Shown in pieces: positions 24,704-33,648 of a DNA stretch of 64,000 nucleotides. The stretch spans positions 1 to 64,000 of the forward strand of contig CBKWJC010000029.1 in NCBI GenBank assembly GCA_966674685.1, given 5' to 3'. The notes under the pieces are model-generated. The model searched no databases. It worked only from the letters and a program-made list of their open reading frames with translations, and had not been told where the DNA came from. This DNA comes from Thainema sp966674685. GTDB lineage: Bacteria > Cyanobacteriota > Cyanobacteriia > Phormidesmidales > Phormidesmidaceae. The position numbers and the translations under genes are program-made. Numbering within the stretch: position 1 is the stretch's first letter; each line of letters begins with the position of its first letter.

Positions 24704-27302
24704 GGAGCCGGGGGTAATGCCGCCGATGTCGGCGTGGTGACCGCGGGAAGCGACGTAGAAGAGGGGTGGAGAGGGAGATGGGGAGATGGGGAGATGGGGA
24801 GATGGGTGGAGTATCTAGCGAGTTTTGGGCGAATACGGGGGTGATTACGGTTACGTCGGGTAAGTGGGTGCCGCCGTTGTAGGGGTTGTTGAGCATGTAG
24901 ACATCTCCGGGTTGGAGGGTGGAGATGCGATCGCGGATCAAACTCTGGACACTTTCCCCCATTGAGCCGAGATGCACGGGAATGTGGGGCGCATTGGCCA
25001 CCAGTTGGCCGTTTTGGTCAAAGATGGCGCAGGAGAAATCGAGCCGCTCTTTGATATTGACCGAATAGCTGGTGTTTTGTAAGGTTACGCCCATCTCCTC
25101 GGCAATGGCACGGAAGAGGTTATTGAAGATTTCCAGCATCACTGGGTCGGGCGTAGCGGTGGCTGAAATAGTTGGCAAATTTTGGTTAGACGCTCCTAGC
25201 TGAGATTGAGTACCGGGGAGATCGGCAACCTGAACTTTTTGCATCACCAGTGCCCCTTGATCCGTCAGCTCAGCTTGCCAACCCAGTTCTACGACATTCG
25301 TTCCGGTCGCCTCAATAACCAGTGCTGGGCCACAAAGCACATCTCCTGCCCGTAGATCAGAACGTTGGTAAACGGGTGTATCGCGCCAAGAATGAGCCAT
25401 ATAGACAGGCACCTGCGCCACGGGTAACAACGGGGCTTCCCGCTGTGTTTCGACTTTCAGCGATTCCGGTGAGGGCATAAGGCCAATCACTTCCACGGAA
25501 ACAGATTCAACAATTAATGCTTTTTGCGACACGATAAACCCGTAGCGCTGCCGATGAGCGGCTTCAAACTGCGATCGCACCTCATCCTCTGTCCCAAAAT
25601 CAACAATTAGCGGCGAGTCCGTCCCTTCGTACTTCAAATGCAGCTTGGGCTGCACCTGAATTCGCTCAGAGCTATTGGCATTGAAGCCTTGCTGCTCAAG
25701 CTCTTGGCGACCTGCTTGGGTAAGCCGCTCTATCAGTTGTTCGAGTTCAAGCATAACGGTATTGGTGAGCGCAGCTTCGACTGCCTGTTCCCGCAAAACC
25801 CTGATATCAGCTAGTCCCATGCCGTAAGCTGACAAAACACCTGCATAGGGATGAATAAAGATCTGCTTCATGCCCAGCGCGTCAGCAATCAGACAGGCGT
25901 GTTGTCCTCCCGCTCCACCAAAGCAGCAGAGCGTGTATTCTGACACATCGTAACCGCGCTGGGTGGAGATTTTCTTGATGGCGCTGGCCATATTGTCGAT
26001 GGCAATATTCAGAAACCCCTGAGCGATCTCGGCCAGCGGTTTGCGATCGCTCGTTGCCTGCTCAATTCGAGCCGCTAGTTCTTTAAACTGCTGAATAACA
26101 ATTTCCCGATCCAGCGGCAAGTCTCCCGCTTGCCCAAACACGGCTGGAAAGAACTCCGGTTGCAGCTTTCCCAGCATCACGTTGCAGTCCGTCACCGCCA
26201 GCGGCCCGCCATTGCGATAGCAGGCTGGCCCTGGATACGCTCCAGCCGACTCTGGCCCCACTCGGTATCGCGCCCCGTCGAACACCAGAATCGAGCCGCC
26301 GCCTGCCGCCACGGTATGAATGGACATCATCGGTGCCCGCAGCCGCACACCCGCCACTTCCGTTTCAAACGTGCGCTCATACTCACCGCGATAGTGGGAC
26401 ACATCGGTAGACGTGCCGCCCATGTCGAAGCCAATCATCCGTTCGAAACCCGCTTGTAGGCTGGTCTGTACCGCGCCGACAATGCCCCCGGCTGGGCCGG
26501 ACAGGATACTGTCTTTGCCCTGAAATAGGTGAGCGTCAGTCAAACCACCGTTCGACTGCATAAACATCAGTCGCAGCCCCTGTTCCTCAGCTTCCAGCTC
26601 AGCGGCAATCCGGTCTACATAGCGCCGCAGAATCGGCGACAGATAGGCATCCATCACAGTTGTGTCGCCGCGACTGACGATTTTCATCAGGGGACTAACT
26701 TGGTGAGACACAGATACCTGCGTGAAACCCATGTCCCGCACCACTTGCGCCACCTGCTGCTCATGCTGAGGATAGCGGTAGCCGTGCATCAGCACCACTG
26801 CACAGGCGCGAATGCCAGCATCATAGGCAGCTTGCAGTTCCGTGACCCATGCCCCATCGGGCTGGAGCGATCGCAACACATCACCCTGAGCGTCGTACCG
26901 TTCGTCTACCTCAATCACCCGCTCGTAAAGCATTTCCGGCAGGATGATTTGACGGGCAAAGATATCGGGTCGGTTCTGATAGCCAATGCGTAATAAATCC
27001 CGAAAGCCTTTGGTAATCAGCAGAACTGTGCGATCGCCTTTGCGCTCCAGCAGCGCATTGGTGGCAACGGTCGTGCCCATCTTCACGGCGGCGATGTCTT
27101 GAGCTGGAATCGGCTGGTCACTGGACAACCCCATCAGATCGCGAATACCTTGAAGCGGCGCATCCTGGTAGCGGTCTGGATTCTCCGACAGCAGCTTGTG
27201 AATTGCGATCGCACCATCCGGTTTCTGCGCCACGATGTCGGTAAAGGTGCCGCCCCGATCAATCCAGAACTGCCATTTGCGATCGCGGTTTTCTGCTGCC
27301 AT
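24630..27302 (-). CDS. 5-oxoprolinase, HyuA part plus start of HyuB, frameshifted
   Basis: The reading frame gives 890 aa. Residues 1 to about 690 are the HyuA (ATP-dependent, actin-like) domain: WIDRGGTFTDIVAQKPDG, KMGTTVATNALLERKG, MFMQSNGGLTDA, GFDMGGTSTDVS and CCFGGAGGQHACL. From about residue 715 the HyuB domain begins (VMLEIFNNLFRAIAEEMG, MLNNPYNGGTHLPDVTVITPVF). After VFAQNS the frame enters low-complexity PPISPSPHLPIS and then nonsense, ending at 24630. Removing one base or adding one 8-bp unit in the repeat would join it to the downstream frame as one enzyme of about 1,230 aa. The pattern resembles 5-oxoprolinase more than N-methylhydantoinase. Guanine deaminase is divergent, 53 bp away. 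Confidence 0.85.
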   Translation of the reverse strand: MAAENRDRKWQFWIDRGGTFTDIVAQKPDGAIAIHKLLSENPDRYQDAPLQGIRDLMGLSSDQPIPAQDIAAVKMGTTVATNALLERKGDRTVLLITKGFRDLLRIGYQNRPDIFARQIILPEMLYERVIEVDERYDAQGDVLRSLQPDGAWVTELQAAYDAGIRACAVVLMHGYRYPQHEQQVAQVVRDMGFTQVSVSHQVSPLMKIVSRGDTTVMDAYLSPILRRYVDRIAAELEAEEQGLRLMFMQSNGGLTDAHLFQGKDSILSGPAGGIVGAVQTSLQAGFERMIGFDMGGTSTDVSHYRGEYERTFETEVAGVRLRAPMMSIHTVAAGGGSILVFDGARYRVGPESAGAYPGPACYRNGGPLAVTDCNVMLGKLQPEFFPAVFGQAGDLPLDREIVIQQFKELAARIEQATSDRKPLAEIAQGFLNIAIDNMASAIKKISTQRGYDVSEYTLCCFGGAGGQHACLIADALGMKQIFIHPYAGVLSAYGMGLADIRVLREQAVEAALTNTVMLELEQLIERLTQAGRQELEQQGFNANSSERIQVQPKLHLKYEGTDSPLIVDFGTEDEVRSQFEAAHRQRYGFIVSQKALIVESVSVEVIGLMPSPESLKVETQREAPLLPVAQVPVYMAHSWRDTPVYQRSDLRAGDVLCGPALVIEATGTNVVELGWQAELTDQGALVMQKVQVADLPGTQSQLGASNQNLPTISATATPDPVMLEIFNNLFRAIAEEMGVTLQNTSYSVNIKERLDFSCAIFDQNGQLVANAPHIPVHLGSMGESVQSLIRDRISTLQPGDVYMLNNPYNGGTHLPDVTVITPVFAQNSLDTPPISPSPHLPISLSTPLLRRFPRSPRRHRRHYPRLHAAQQHLNSRRRHINRSVPTASTG
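24773..24804. repeat. Four tandem GGGAGATG units inside the 5-oxoprolinase gene
   Basis: GGGAGATG occurs four times in a row (24773, 24781, 24789, 24797), continued by GG. The unit is 8 bp, so each gain or loss changes frame. No frame through the repeat contains a stop. By my reading, four units leave the two halves out of frame, while two or five would put them in frame. Confidence 0.9.
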
Positions 27303-27355
27303 CCTAACCTGTCCAATTCAACGCTCAACTATACTGGCTTTATCTTATCGAGCAG

Positions 27356-27847
27356 ATGAAACCTCGTAATATGGCTGAACCGAATCCTGAATTTATGCAA
27401 GCTGCGATCGCGCTGTCGCTCAAAAGCGTGCGCTCTGAGAACGGCGGCCCTTATGGCGCGGTTGTCGTCAAAGAGGGCAAAATCATCGGTCAGGGCAGCA
27501 ATCAAGTTGCACCTTCCAACGATCCGACAGCTCATGCGGAAATGCTGGCGATTCGAGAAGCCTGTACCCATTTGGGTAGCTTTCAGCTCCAAGGCTGCGA
27601 ACTCTACACCAGTTGCGAACCCTGCCCCATGTGTTTGGGAGCCATCTACTGGTCGCGCTTAGATCGGGTCTACTACGCCAACACCAAGGAAGATGCGGCC
27701 AAAATCGGTGGCGACAGTCAGCTCATCTACAGTGAAATGTCGGTGCCGCTCGACCAGCGCAAGATTCCCATGATTCCCCTGATGCGCGAAGAAGCTGCGA
27801 TCGCATTCGAAGAGTGGGAGGCTCAGCCTAATAAGGTTATGTACTAA
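27356..27847 (+). CDS. guaD: Guanine deaminase (cytidine-deaminase fold)
   Basis: A 163-aa nucleoside/nucleobase deaminase. The zinc site is His60-Ala-Glu62 (TAHAEMLAIREA) with Cys90 and Cys93 (CEPCPMCLGAIYW). Residues typical of Bacillus-type GuaD are present: NGGPYGAVVVK, SNDPTAHAE and the C-terminal EEW...Y end. It converts guanine to xanthine and ammonia. tRNA adenosine deaminase (TadA) is the main alternative, but IYSEMSVP and the C-terminal pattern favour GuaD. It is divergent from the 5-oxoprolinase gene and could share nitrogen regulation (inference). Confidence 0.85.
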   Translation: MKPRNMAEPNPEFMQAAIALSLKSVRSENGGPYGAVVVKEGKIIGQGSNQVAPSNDPTAHAEMLAIREACTHLGSFQLQGCELYTSCEPCPMCLGAIYWSRLDRVYYANTKEDAAKIGGDSQLIYSEMSVPLDQRKIPMIPLMREEAAIAFEEWEAQPNKVMY

Positions 27848-27882
27848 CTCTGACTACAGTCGCACTTGCGCTAAAAACGACA

Positions 27883-27922
27883 GGGGAGCCTGCCACAATA
27901 CGGCAAGCCCCCCTTCTCGTTT
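27883..27922 (+). terminator. Terminator after guaD
   Basis: GGGGAGCCTGCC (27883-27894) pairs imperfectly with GGCAAGCCCCC (27902-27912), followed by TTCTCGTTTT. Confidence 0.6.
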
Positions 27923-27985
27923 TGAATCTACTATGGAAATCCGGTTAAAAACCTATCGTTTGTTGGTGGTTCTCAAGAAGTAATA

Positions 27986-28024
27986 ATTTTGGGTGGTGTG
28001 GGCACCGCCCACACCACCCAAAAT
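27986..28024. repeat. 18-bp perfect hairpin between convergent genes
   Basis: ATTTTGGGTGGTGTGGGC (27986-28003) pairs perfectly with 28007-28024 across ACC. It lies between the convergent guaD and PEP-CTERM genes and could stop transcription in both directions. It shares the architecture of other long hairpins in the window. Confidence 0.8.
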
Positions 28025-28066
28025 CATCACCTGTATACCACTACCGATATAAGTACAGCTATGAGC

Positions 28067-28864
28067 CTACTGATTTGCCAGCTTACGCTTACAGAAAGCC
28101 GCACCACCGACTAGTCCCAAACCGAGCAGCATGGCAGGCTCAGGGACATCTGCGGGGGGTTCCTCGAAGCGCTTGAAGTTGGTACCAACAAATTTCCAAT
28201 CAGGGCCGTTAAAGCCACTCTCGCTGAAGAAGCGAACGCTGGAAACTGGGCCACTGACGCCTAAGTCGGCCATGAAGTTAACACCCAAAGAACCGACCTT
28301 CTGCTCACCACCGATTTCGAGAGTATCGATGCTGTAGCCCGCATAGACCCAGTCGGATCGATTGATCTTTAAGTAATTACCGATTAGGTTCCCGTCTGCA
28401 TCCAGCGCTTGAATTCCCAAGTCGCTATTCATGCCACGTTCCCAAACCAGCAAATTGTCCATTGCATGGTCAAAATTTAGGTCAATTTGGAACGAACCGC
28501 TGTCTTCAGTGTCAATAATGTTATTAAGATTGTTGGTACCTAAATTAAAGGCGATATCCGCAGCAGAAGCATCTTCTACTTTAATACCTGTAGTAGCGTT
28601 ATCACCTTTGTCTGCACTCGCAGCCCCCGTATTGCCACCAGTGTACTGATCATTGCTTACGACACTGGCGCTAGTAATAAAAGAAAAATTACTAACAACT
28701 TCACCATTTTCCAATGTCACAGACTTGAGGAAAACATCATTTTTACCTGCTGTTCCCTCGTATTGGGTAGTGAAGCTAAATGCATTAGCACTGCCAGCAA
28801 AAGATAGTAGTGCCGCTGAAGCCGTACTGGCTGCGATCGCACATTTCAAAAAGTTGTTTTTCAT
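28067..28864 (-). CDS. PEP-CTERM sorting-domain exported protein
   Basis: A 265-aa protein with a signal peptide (hydrophobic stretch ending ANA near residue 28) and a C-terminal PEP-CTERM signal: VPEPAMLLGLGLVGGAAF, then a basic CKRKLANQ end. Such proteins are cleaved and sorted by exosortase and are linked to extracellular polysaccharide. The central part is a beta-rich domain (NLNNIIDTEDSGSFQIDL, LLVWERGMNSDLGIQALDA) of the type often described as exosortase-dependent surface protein. No exosortase gene is in the window. Confidence 0.88.
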   Translation of the reverse strand: MKNNFLKCAIAASTASAALLSFAGSANAFSFTTQYEGTAGKNDVFLKSVTLENGEVVSNFSFITSASVVSNDQYTGGNTGAASADKGDNATTGIKVEDASAADIAFNLGTNNLNNIIDTEDSGSFQIDLNFDHAMDNLLVWERGMNSDLGIQALDADGNLIGNYLKINRSDWVYAGYSIDTLEIGGEQKVGSLGVNFMADLGVSGPVSSVRFFSESGFNGPDWKFVGTNFKRFEEPPADVPEPAMLLGLGLVGGAAFCKRKLANQ

Positions 28865-29340
28865 CGTGATTGTAGCCTTGTAACGACATGCCGAACTATC
28901 CGCAGGCTAACCGCTCCTCCATCGGAGCATCGACAGAAATGACACGGAATATTTTTGTCAATAAATGAATGATGATCGGATGGTTTTTGCAAAGCTTTAA
29001 AAGCAGTATGAATACGAAGCAAGCGCAACCGTAAATTCACAAGATAAATTGTCTGGTCTTGATGAAATTGAGATAATTGTTGCTAAATCGAGGTGATATC
29101 TTGCTAGTTTTTACTATGCCAGCTTATACGTATGTCTGCTGACAGATTTGGGTCATCTCCAGCATTTTTCAGTCTAGTGAGGTTCTTAGGAATGTTTCTT
29201 CGCCTCCGGTGGAGAAACATTCCATGCTCTACCAGCATCGAAAAGGCTACAAACGGCAGCAGAAGGAACCCTGGGGGTAGCCGCTGGCCTCCAATATCCG
29301 CTATCGTGGTTAGTTGTCCAGCACGTTCACGGAGAATGCC
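28865..29340. other. Intergenic region with hairpin, no gene
   Basis: 476 bp between the divergent PEP-CTERM and hisH genes. The only structure I see is the hairpin GGAATGTTTCT (29189-29199) with AGAAACATTCC (29213-29223) and a partly paired GC loop. Confidence 0.55.
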
Positions 29341-29985
29341 ATGACGGTTATTGCAGTCATTGACTACGACATGGGCAATCTGCACTCAGCCTGTAAAGGA
29401 CTCGAAAATGCAGGAGCCATGACCAAAATTACAGACTCCGTTGATGATTTGCATCAAGCTGATGCCGTCGTGCTACCGGGCGTGGGCGCATTCGATCCAG
29501 CGGTGCAGCATTTGCGATCGCGGGATTTGATCAGCCCGATTCGAGACATTATTGCCAGCGGCAAGCCCTTTCTGGGCATCTGTCTCGGTCTCCAGGTTTT
29601 GCTGGAAGGCAGCGAGGAAGGCAAAGAAGAAGGGCTGGGCATTGTACCCGGATATGTGCGCCGCTTTCGGTCTGAGCCAGGTATCACAATTCCTCATATG
29701 GGCTGGAATCAGCTTGATTTAACTCAGCCCGATTTACCGATTTGGCAAGGCTTACCGGAGCATCCTTGGGTGTATTTCGTTCACTCCTATTACGCGGAAC
29801 CCACGCACTCGACGGTGACTGCCGCCACGATTACCCACGGCAGTCAAACCGTGACGGCTGCGATCGCACAAGACAACGTCACAGCGGTGCAGTTCCACCC
29901 AGAAAAATCCTCCACGGCTGGCCTGAAGATTTTGGCGAACTTTGTGCAGCAGGTCAAAGCGCCCGAACTACAGATGCAAGCTTAA
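29341..29985 (+). CDS. hisH: Imidazole glycerol phosphate synthase, glutamine amidotransferase subunit
   Basis: A 214-aa class-I glutaminase of histidine synthesis. With HisF it supplies ammonia from glutamine to form imidazole glycerol phosphate and AICAR. The catalytic triad is visible: Cys81 in FLGICLGLQVL, His186 and Glu188 in VQFHPEKSS. The oxyanion PGVGAF motif is at 46-51. The start at 29341 has GGAG seven bases upstream; an ATG 27 bp earlier lies before that site. rsmD begins 20 bp downstream, so the two are probably co-transcribed. Confidence 0.95.
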   Translation: MTVIAVIDYDMGNLHSACKGLENAGAMTKITDSVDDLHQADAVVLPGVGAFDPAVQHLRSRDLISPIRDIIASGKPFLGICLGLQVLLEGSEEGKEEGLGIVPGYVRRFRSEPGITIPHMGWNQLDLTQPDLPIWQGLPEHPWVYFVHSYYAEPTHSTVTAATITHGSQTVTAAIAQDNVTAVQFHPEKSSTAGLKILANFVQQVKAPELQMQA

Positions 29986-30005
29986 TATCTGCGCTGACAA
30001 CCACC

Positions 30006-30542
30006 ATGCCCCTGCGAATTTACGGCAACCGCACGCTGAAGACCCTGCCGGGACAGGCAACTCGTCCCACCCCGGCACGGGTGCGGGAGGCGCTGTTCAA
30101 TATTTGGCAAGGGCAGATTAGCGGCAGCCGCTGGCTAGACCTCTGTGCGGGCAGCGGCGCGATGGGAGCCGAAGCCCTCTGTCGAGGCGCGGCTGAAGTG
30201 GTTGGCATTGAACAATCGAGTAAAGCTTGCGGCATCATTCAGCAAAACTGGCAGCAGGTAGCGAAACCTGAACAGTCGTTTCAGATCTTGCGCGGCAATG
30301 TAGTCACCAAGCTCAGGGATCTAGCAGGCCAAACATTTGACCGCATCTATTTTGATCCGCCCTACGCCGGAGAACTGTATGAGCCAGTTCTAACTGCGAT
30401 CGCACAATTGCAACTTCTCGCCCCCGACGGCGAACTGGCGGTTGAACATCAGCCCGATCTGTGGCAACCCCAAGCGTTCCTTGGACTGGAGTGCTATCGG
30501 CAAAAAGTTTATGGGAATACTGCGATCGCATTTTACCGCTAA
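30006..30542 (+). CDS. rsmD: 16S rRNA (guanine966-N2)-methyltransferase
   Basis: A 178-aa SAM-dependent methyltransferase. The N-terminal RIYGNRTLKTLPG...TRPTPARVREALFN is diagnostic for RsmD, followed by the SAM loop DLCAGSGAMGAEAL (45-58) and catalytic motif Asp117-Pro-Pro-Tyr120. It methylates G966 of 16S rRNA during 30S assembly. It follows hisH by 20 bp and its stop codon overlaps the stop of the convergent YqeY gene by 4 bp. Confidence 0.92.
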   Translation: MPLRIYGNRTLKTLPGQATRPTPARVREALFNIWQGQISGSRWLDLCAGSGAMGAEALCRGAAEVVGIEQSSKACGIIQQNWQQVAKPEQSFQILRGNVVTKLRDLAGQTFDRIYFDPPYAGELYEPVLTAIAQLQLLAPDGELAVEHQPDLWQPQAFLGLECYRQKVYGNTAIAFYR

Positions 30543-30997
30543 GCACCCAGCTTTTGCTTCACCATCTCCTGCACGACTTTACCGTCGGCGCGGCCCTTCA
30601 GCTTTTGCATGGCAGGCCCCATCACCTTGCCCATATCTTTGGGAGATTGCGCCCCCGTCTCAGCCAGGATCTCGTCAATCACTGCGCCGATCTCTTCCTC
30701 AGAAAGCTGCTTGGGCAGATATTCCTCAATAATTGCTAGCTCCTGCGCCTCCGCGTCAGCCAGATCGTCGCGGCCTGCCTGCTGATACTGGGCAATCGAA
30801 TCGCGCCGCTGTTTGGCCAGTTGGGACAGCACTTCCAGTTCCTGGGTTTCTGTCAGCTCGTCTTGACCCGATGGTCGAACGCTGACTTCCTTTTCCAGCA
30901 GGACTTTCTTGATGCTACGCACCGTCTCTAGGCGTACCTTGTCCTTGTTTTTCATGGCAGTTTTAATGTCTGCCGTAATCTGATCTTTCAAACTCAT
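30539..30997 (-). CDS. GatB/YqeY domain protein
   Basis: A 152-aa helical protein of the YqeY family, start MSLKDQITADIKTAMKNKDKVRLETVRSI split at the usual positions, with the C-terminal KDMGKVMGPAMQKLKGRADG that resembles the tail domain of GatB. It may bind tRNA or aid amidotransferase-type reactions; the role of stand-alone YqeY is not proven. Length is typical. The gene is convergent with rsmD. Confidence 0.9.
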   Translation of the reverse strand: MSLKDQITADIKTAMKNKDKVRLETVRSIKKVLLEKEVSVRPSGQDELTETQELEVLSQLAKQRRDSIAQYQQAGRDDLADAEAQELAIIEEYLPKQLSEEEIGAVIDEILAETGAQSPKDMGKVMGPAMQKLKGRADGKVVQEMVKQKLGA

Positions 30998-31278
30998 AGC
31001 GCCTTTTCCTCGTGAACCTATCTAAATCGACAATTGTAATGGCCAGAAATCACAGGTGCGATCGCAAATTTGTCTGTGCGAAACGTCAGAACTCGATCAA
31101 ATAAGAGATGTTATCATCACCTAAATTTTGTTATAAAACACTAAGTTAAAAATTTCCGATTGTAGCGTGAGGCACCACTCTACGGTCGGCATAATCATAT
31201 CTAATACCGCATAAACCCATAGAAAAAGATAAAGACCCAAATGATAAGATTGCGTTGACCGCGTTTCGAGGGCTTGCT

Positions 31279-32271
31279 GTGATCCACTCCGCCACTCTAA
31301 CTCTTCAGCCACCACTGCCTCACATTTCCGAAAACAATCGCTTGAGGTTGTTTTCGGGATCAGCAAACGTTCCCCTAGCACAGGAAGTTGCTCGTTACCT
31401 CGGAATGGATCTCGGGCCGATGGTACGAAAGCGCTTTGCTGATGGCGAACTCTACGTTCAGATCCAAGAATCCATTCGAGGCTGCGATGTCTATTTAATT
31501 CAGCCGACCTGCCATCCGGTAAACGACAACCTGATGGAGTTGCTGATTATGATTGATGCCTGTCGGCGGGCATCCGCGCGGCAGATTACAGCCGTGATCC
31601 CCTACTATGGCTACGCTCGCGCCGATCGCAAGACGGCAGGACGGGAATCGATTACGGCTAAACTAGTCGCGAATTTGATTACCCAAGCCGGAGCAGGCCG
31701 CATTCTTGCAATGGACTTACACTCTGCTCAAATTCAGGGATATTTCGACATTCCCTTTGACCATGTGTACGGCTCTCCGGTCATTCTTGACTACATTGCC
31801 AGCAAGAACCTGTCGGACATCGTTGTCGTCTCGCCTGACGTTGGCGGTGTCGCACGGGCACGAGCGTTTGCCAAAAAGCTGGATGATGCACCTTTGGCAA
31901 TTATCGACAAGCGCCGTCAAGCCCACAACGTGGCCGAAGTTTTCAACGTGATTGGTGATGTCGCAGGGAAAACTGCCGTTCTGGTAGACGACATGATCGA
32001 CACCGCCGGCACCATCTGCGAAGGCGCTAAGCTGCTGCGGGAAGAAGGTGCTCGTCAGGTCTATGCTTGTGCGACCCATGCGGTCTTTTCTCCCCCCGCC
32101 ATTGAGCGCCTGTCCAGCGGCATCTTCGAAGAAGTGATTGTCACTAACACCATTCCCATCCCCGAAGCGCGTCGATTTGACCAGCTAACGGTGCTATCGG
32201 TCGCTAACCTGCTGGGCGAAACCATCTGGCGAATTCACGAAGACAGCTCCGTCAGCAGCATGTTCCGCTAA
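31279..32271 (+). CDS. prs: Ribose-phosphate pyrophosphokinase (PRPP synthetase)
   Basis: A 330-aa enzyme making PRPP from ribose 5-phosphate and ATP for purine, pyrimidine, histidine and NAD synthesis. Motifs: RLFSGSANVPLA, FADGELYVQI, the ATP/metal region MDLHSAQIQGYFD, a catalytic flexible loop near PDVGGVARAR, and the PRPP loop VLVDDMIDTAGT. The chosen GTG at 31279 (MIHSATLTLQ) matches the usual cyanobacterial N-terminus and has GAGGG six bases upstream; an in-frame TTG at 31255 is the alternative. HisG, its consumer, is in the same window. Confidence 0.94.
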   Translation: MIHSATLTLQPPLPHISENNRLRLFSGSANVPLAQEVARYLGMDLGPMVRKRFADGELYVQIQESIRGCDVYLIQPTCHPVNDNLMELLIMIDACRRASARQITAVIPYYGYARADRKTAGRESITAKLVANLITQAGAGRILAMDLHSAQIQGYFDIPFDHVYGSPVILDYIASKNLSDIVVVSPDVGGVARARAFAKKLDDAPLAIIDKRRQAHNVAEVFNVIGDVAGKTAVLVDDMIDTAGTICEGAKLLREEGARQVYACATHAVFSPPAIERLSSGIFEEVIVTNTIPIPEARRFDQLTVLSVANLLGETIWRIHEDSSVSSMFR

Positions 32272-32284
32272 AGATTATCGCTAT

Positions 32285-32345
32285 ATACACCAACGAAAAG
32301 GAGGTGGAGCCGCTGAGCGGCTCCACCTCCTTTTCGTTGGTGTAT
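32285..32345. repeat. 29-bp perfect hairpin after prs
   Basis: 32285-32313 pair without mismatch with 32317-32345 across TGA; core GGTGGAGCCGC. It lies 13 bp after the prs stop and could terminate transcription, but has no T-run. It is the longest perfect stem in the window. Confidence 0.85.
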
Positions 32346-32375
32346 CCTTAAAAGTCGATCAGCAGTAAGCAACAC

Positions 32376-33476
32376 ATGACACAACCCACAGCAACAGATG
32401 TAGCGGTCATTGGGGCAGGACTAGCAGGTTTAGTCTGTGCCGAGCAGCTTCAGCAGCAGGGTTTAAGCGTTGCCGTTTTTGACAAATCCCGTGGACTAGG
32501 GGGACGGCTGGCGACACGACGCATTCAGTCGGCCTGGATAGATCATGGGGCACGCTACTGGCAGGTGCAAGGGGAACAAACGCAAGCGCTACTTGATAGC
32601 TTGCTGAAGCAGGATATTCTTCAGCCTTGGACAAGCTCCATCGCCCAAGTTGACGAAACAAGACAGGTAATTCCCTTCAATCCGGCATTCAATCCAGATA
32701 GCAGCCAACAGGATGATTTCTATGTTTCGCCTGTGGGTCTAACCGCGATCGCAAAATTCCTGGCTCAGGATTTGACAATTCACCGCAGCCAACGTGCGAT
32801 CGCACTTGCACCCATGCCGTCGGGTCAGTGGCAAATTCAGTTTGAGGCTGATCCCGCTAATCAGAAAAGTAGCTCTGTGGCTTACACCAACGCAATTGTT
32901 TTAGCGATTCCAGCACCGCAAGCTTTACCACTACTTGCTCCCATAGTTGAACATGGACTGCCGCCGGAGATCCCAAACCAGATTCATGCGGTGGAGTTTG
33001 ATCCCTGCATCAGCGTCATGGTAGGTTATCCCTCCGATCAGCCGTCTGGAGTCGCCAAACTACTGGGCAAGTGGCAAGCCTTGCGATTAACACAGCACCC
33101 AGCGCTATCCTGGGCCAGCCTGGAGCAATCGAAAGCGAACCAAGCCGATCAGCCGCTGCTCCTGATCCAAAGCACCGCAGCTTTTGCGGAGCAGTATTTA
33201 GAGACCGATGATTTACAGCCTGTTGGCAAAGCCCTACTAACCGCCCTAGCTGAGCTGGATCAACCGGAGTGGAGTGATCCTAACTGGATGCAGGTGCATC
33301 GTTGGCGCTATGCGTTTACCCGTCGTCCGCTGGGGCAGCCCTGGCTGGTAACCCATGCACCTCTGCCACTGATTTGCTGTGGGGACTGGTGTTTAGGTCA
33401 CAATATTGAAGCGGCTCTCCAATCTGGCAGGGCGGCAGCAACACAATTTGCCACGATGTTAGCGGATGTTGACTAG
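32376..33476 (+). CDS. FAD-dependent amine-oxidase/renalase-like oxidoreductase
   Basis: A 366-aa flavoprotein. The N-terminal Rossmann motif VIGAGLAGLVCAEQL and VAVFDKSRGLGGRLATRR bind FAD, and DHGARYWQV follows as in renalase-like NAD(P)/FAD proteins. The C-terminal CCGDWCLGHNIEAALQSGRAAA closes the FAD site. Family members oxidise amines or NAD(P)H isomers; the substrate here is unknown. The gene is monocistronic between the hairpin after prs and the ParA-like gene. Confidence 0.85.
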   Translation: MTQPTATDVAVIGAGLAGLVCAEQLQQQGLSVAVFDKSRGLGGRLATRRIQSAWIDHGARYWQVQGEQTQALLDSLLKQDILQPWTSSIAQVDETRQVIPFNPAFNPDSSQQDDFYVSPVGLTAIAKFLAQDLTIHRSQRAIALAPMPSGQWQIQFEADPANQKSSSVAYTNAIVLAIPAPQALPLLAPIVEHGLPPEIPNQIHAVEFDPCISVMVGYPSDQPSGVAKLLGKWQALRLTQHPALSWASLEQSKANQADQPLLLIQSTAAFAEQYLETDDLQPVGKALLTALAELDQPEWSDPNWMQVHRWRYAFTRRPLGQPWLVTHAPLPLICCGDWCLGHNIEAALQSGRAAATQFATMLADVD

Positions 33477-33648
33477 CAGGTTTGACCTGAAACGTGAAAT
33501 GCGCGATCGCAGCTTTGACCCCACTTGAATTGAGGTGCAAACTTGAGCAGGTTTAATATTACGTAACCGTTTCAATGGTTTTGCACAATCTAGATATACC
33601 GTGTAGTCTTTAGAGAAATTATTTTATAGACAGCAGTCTTTCCTCACC

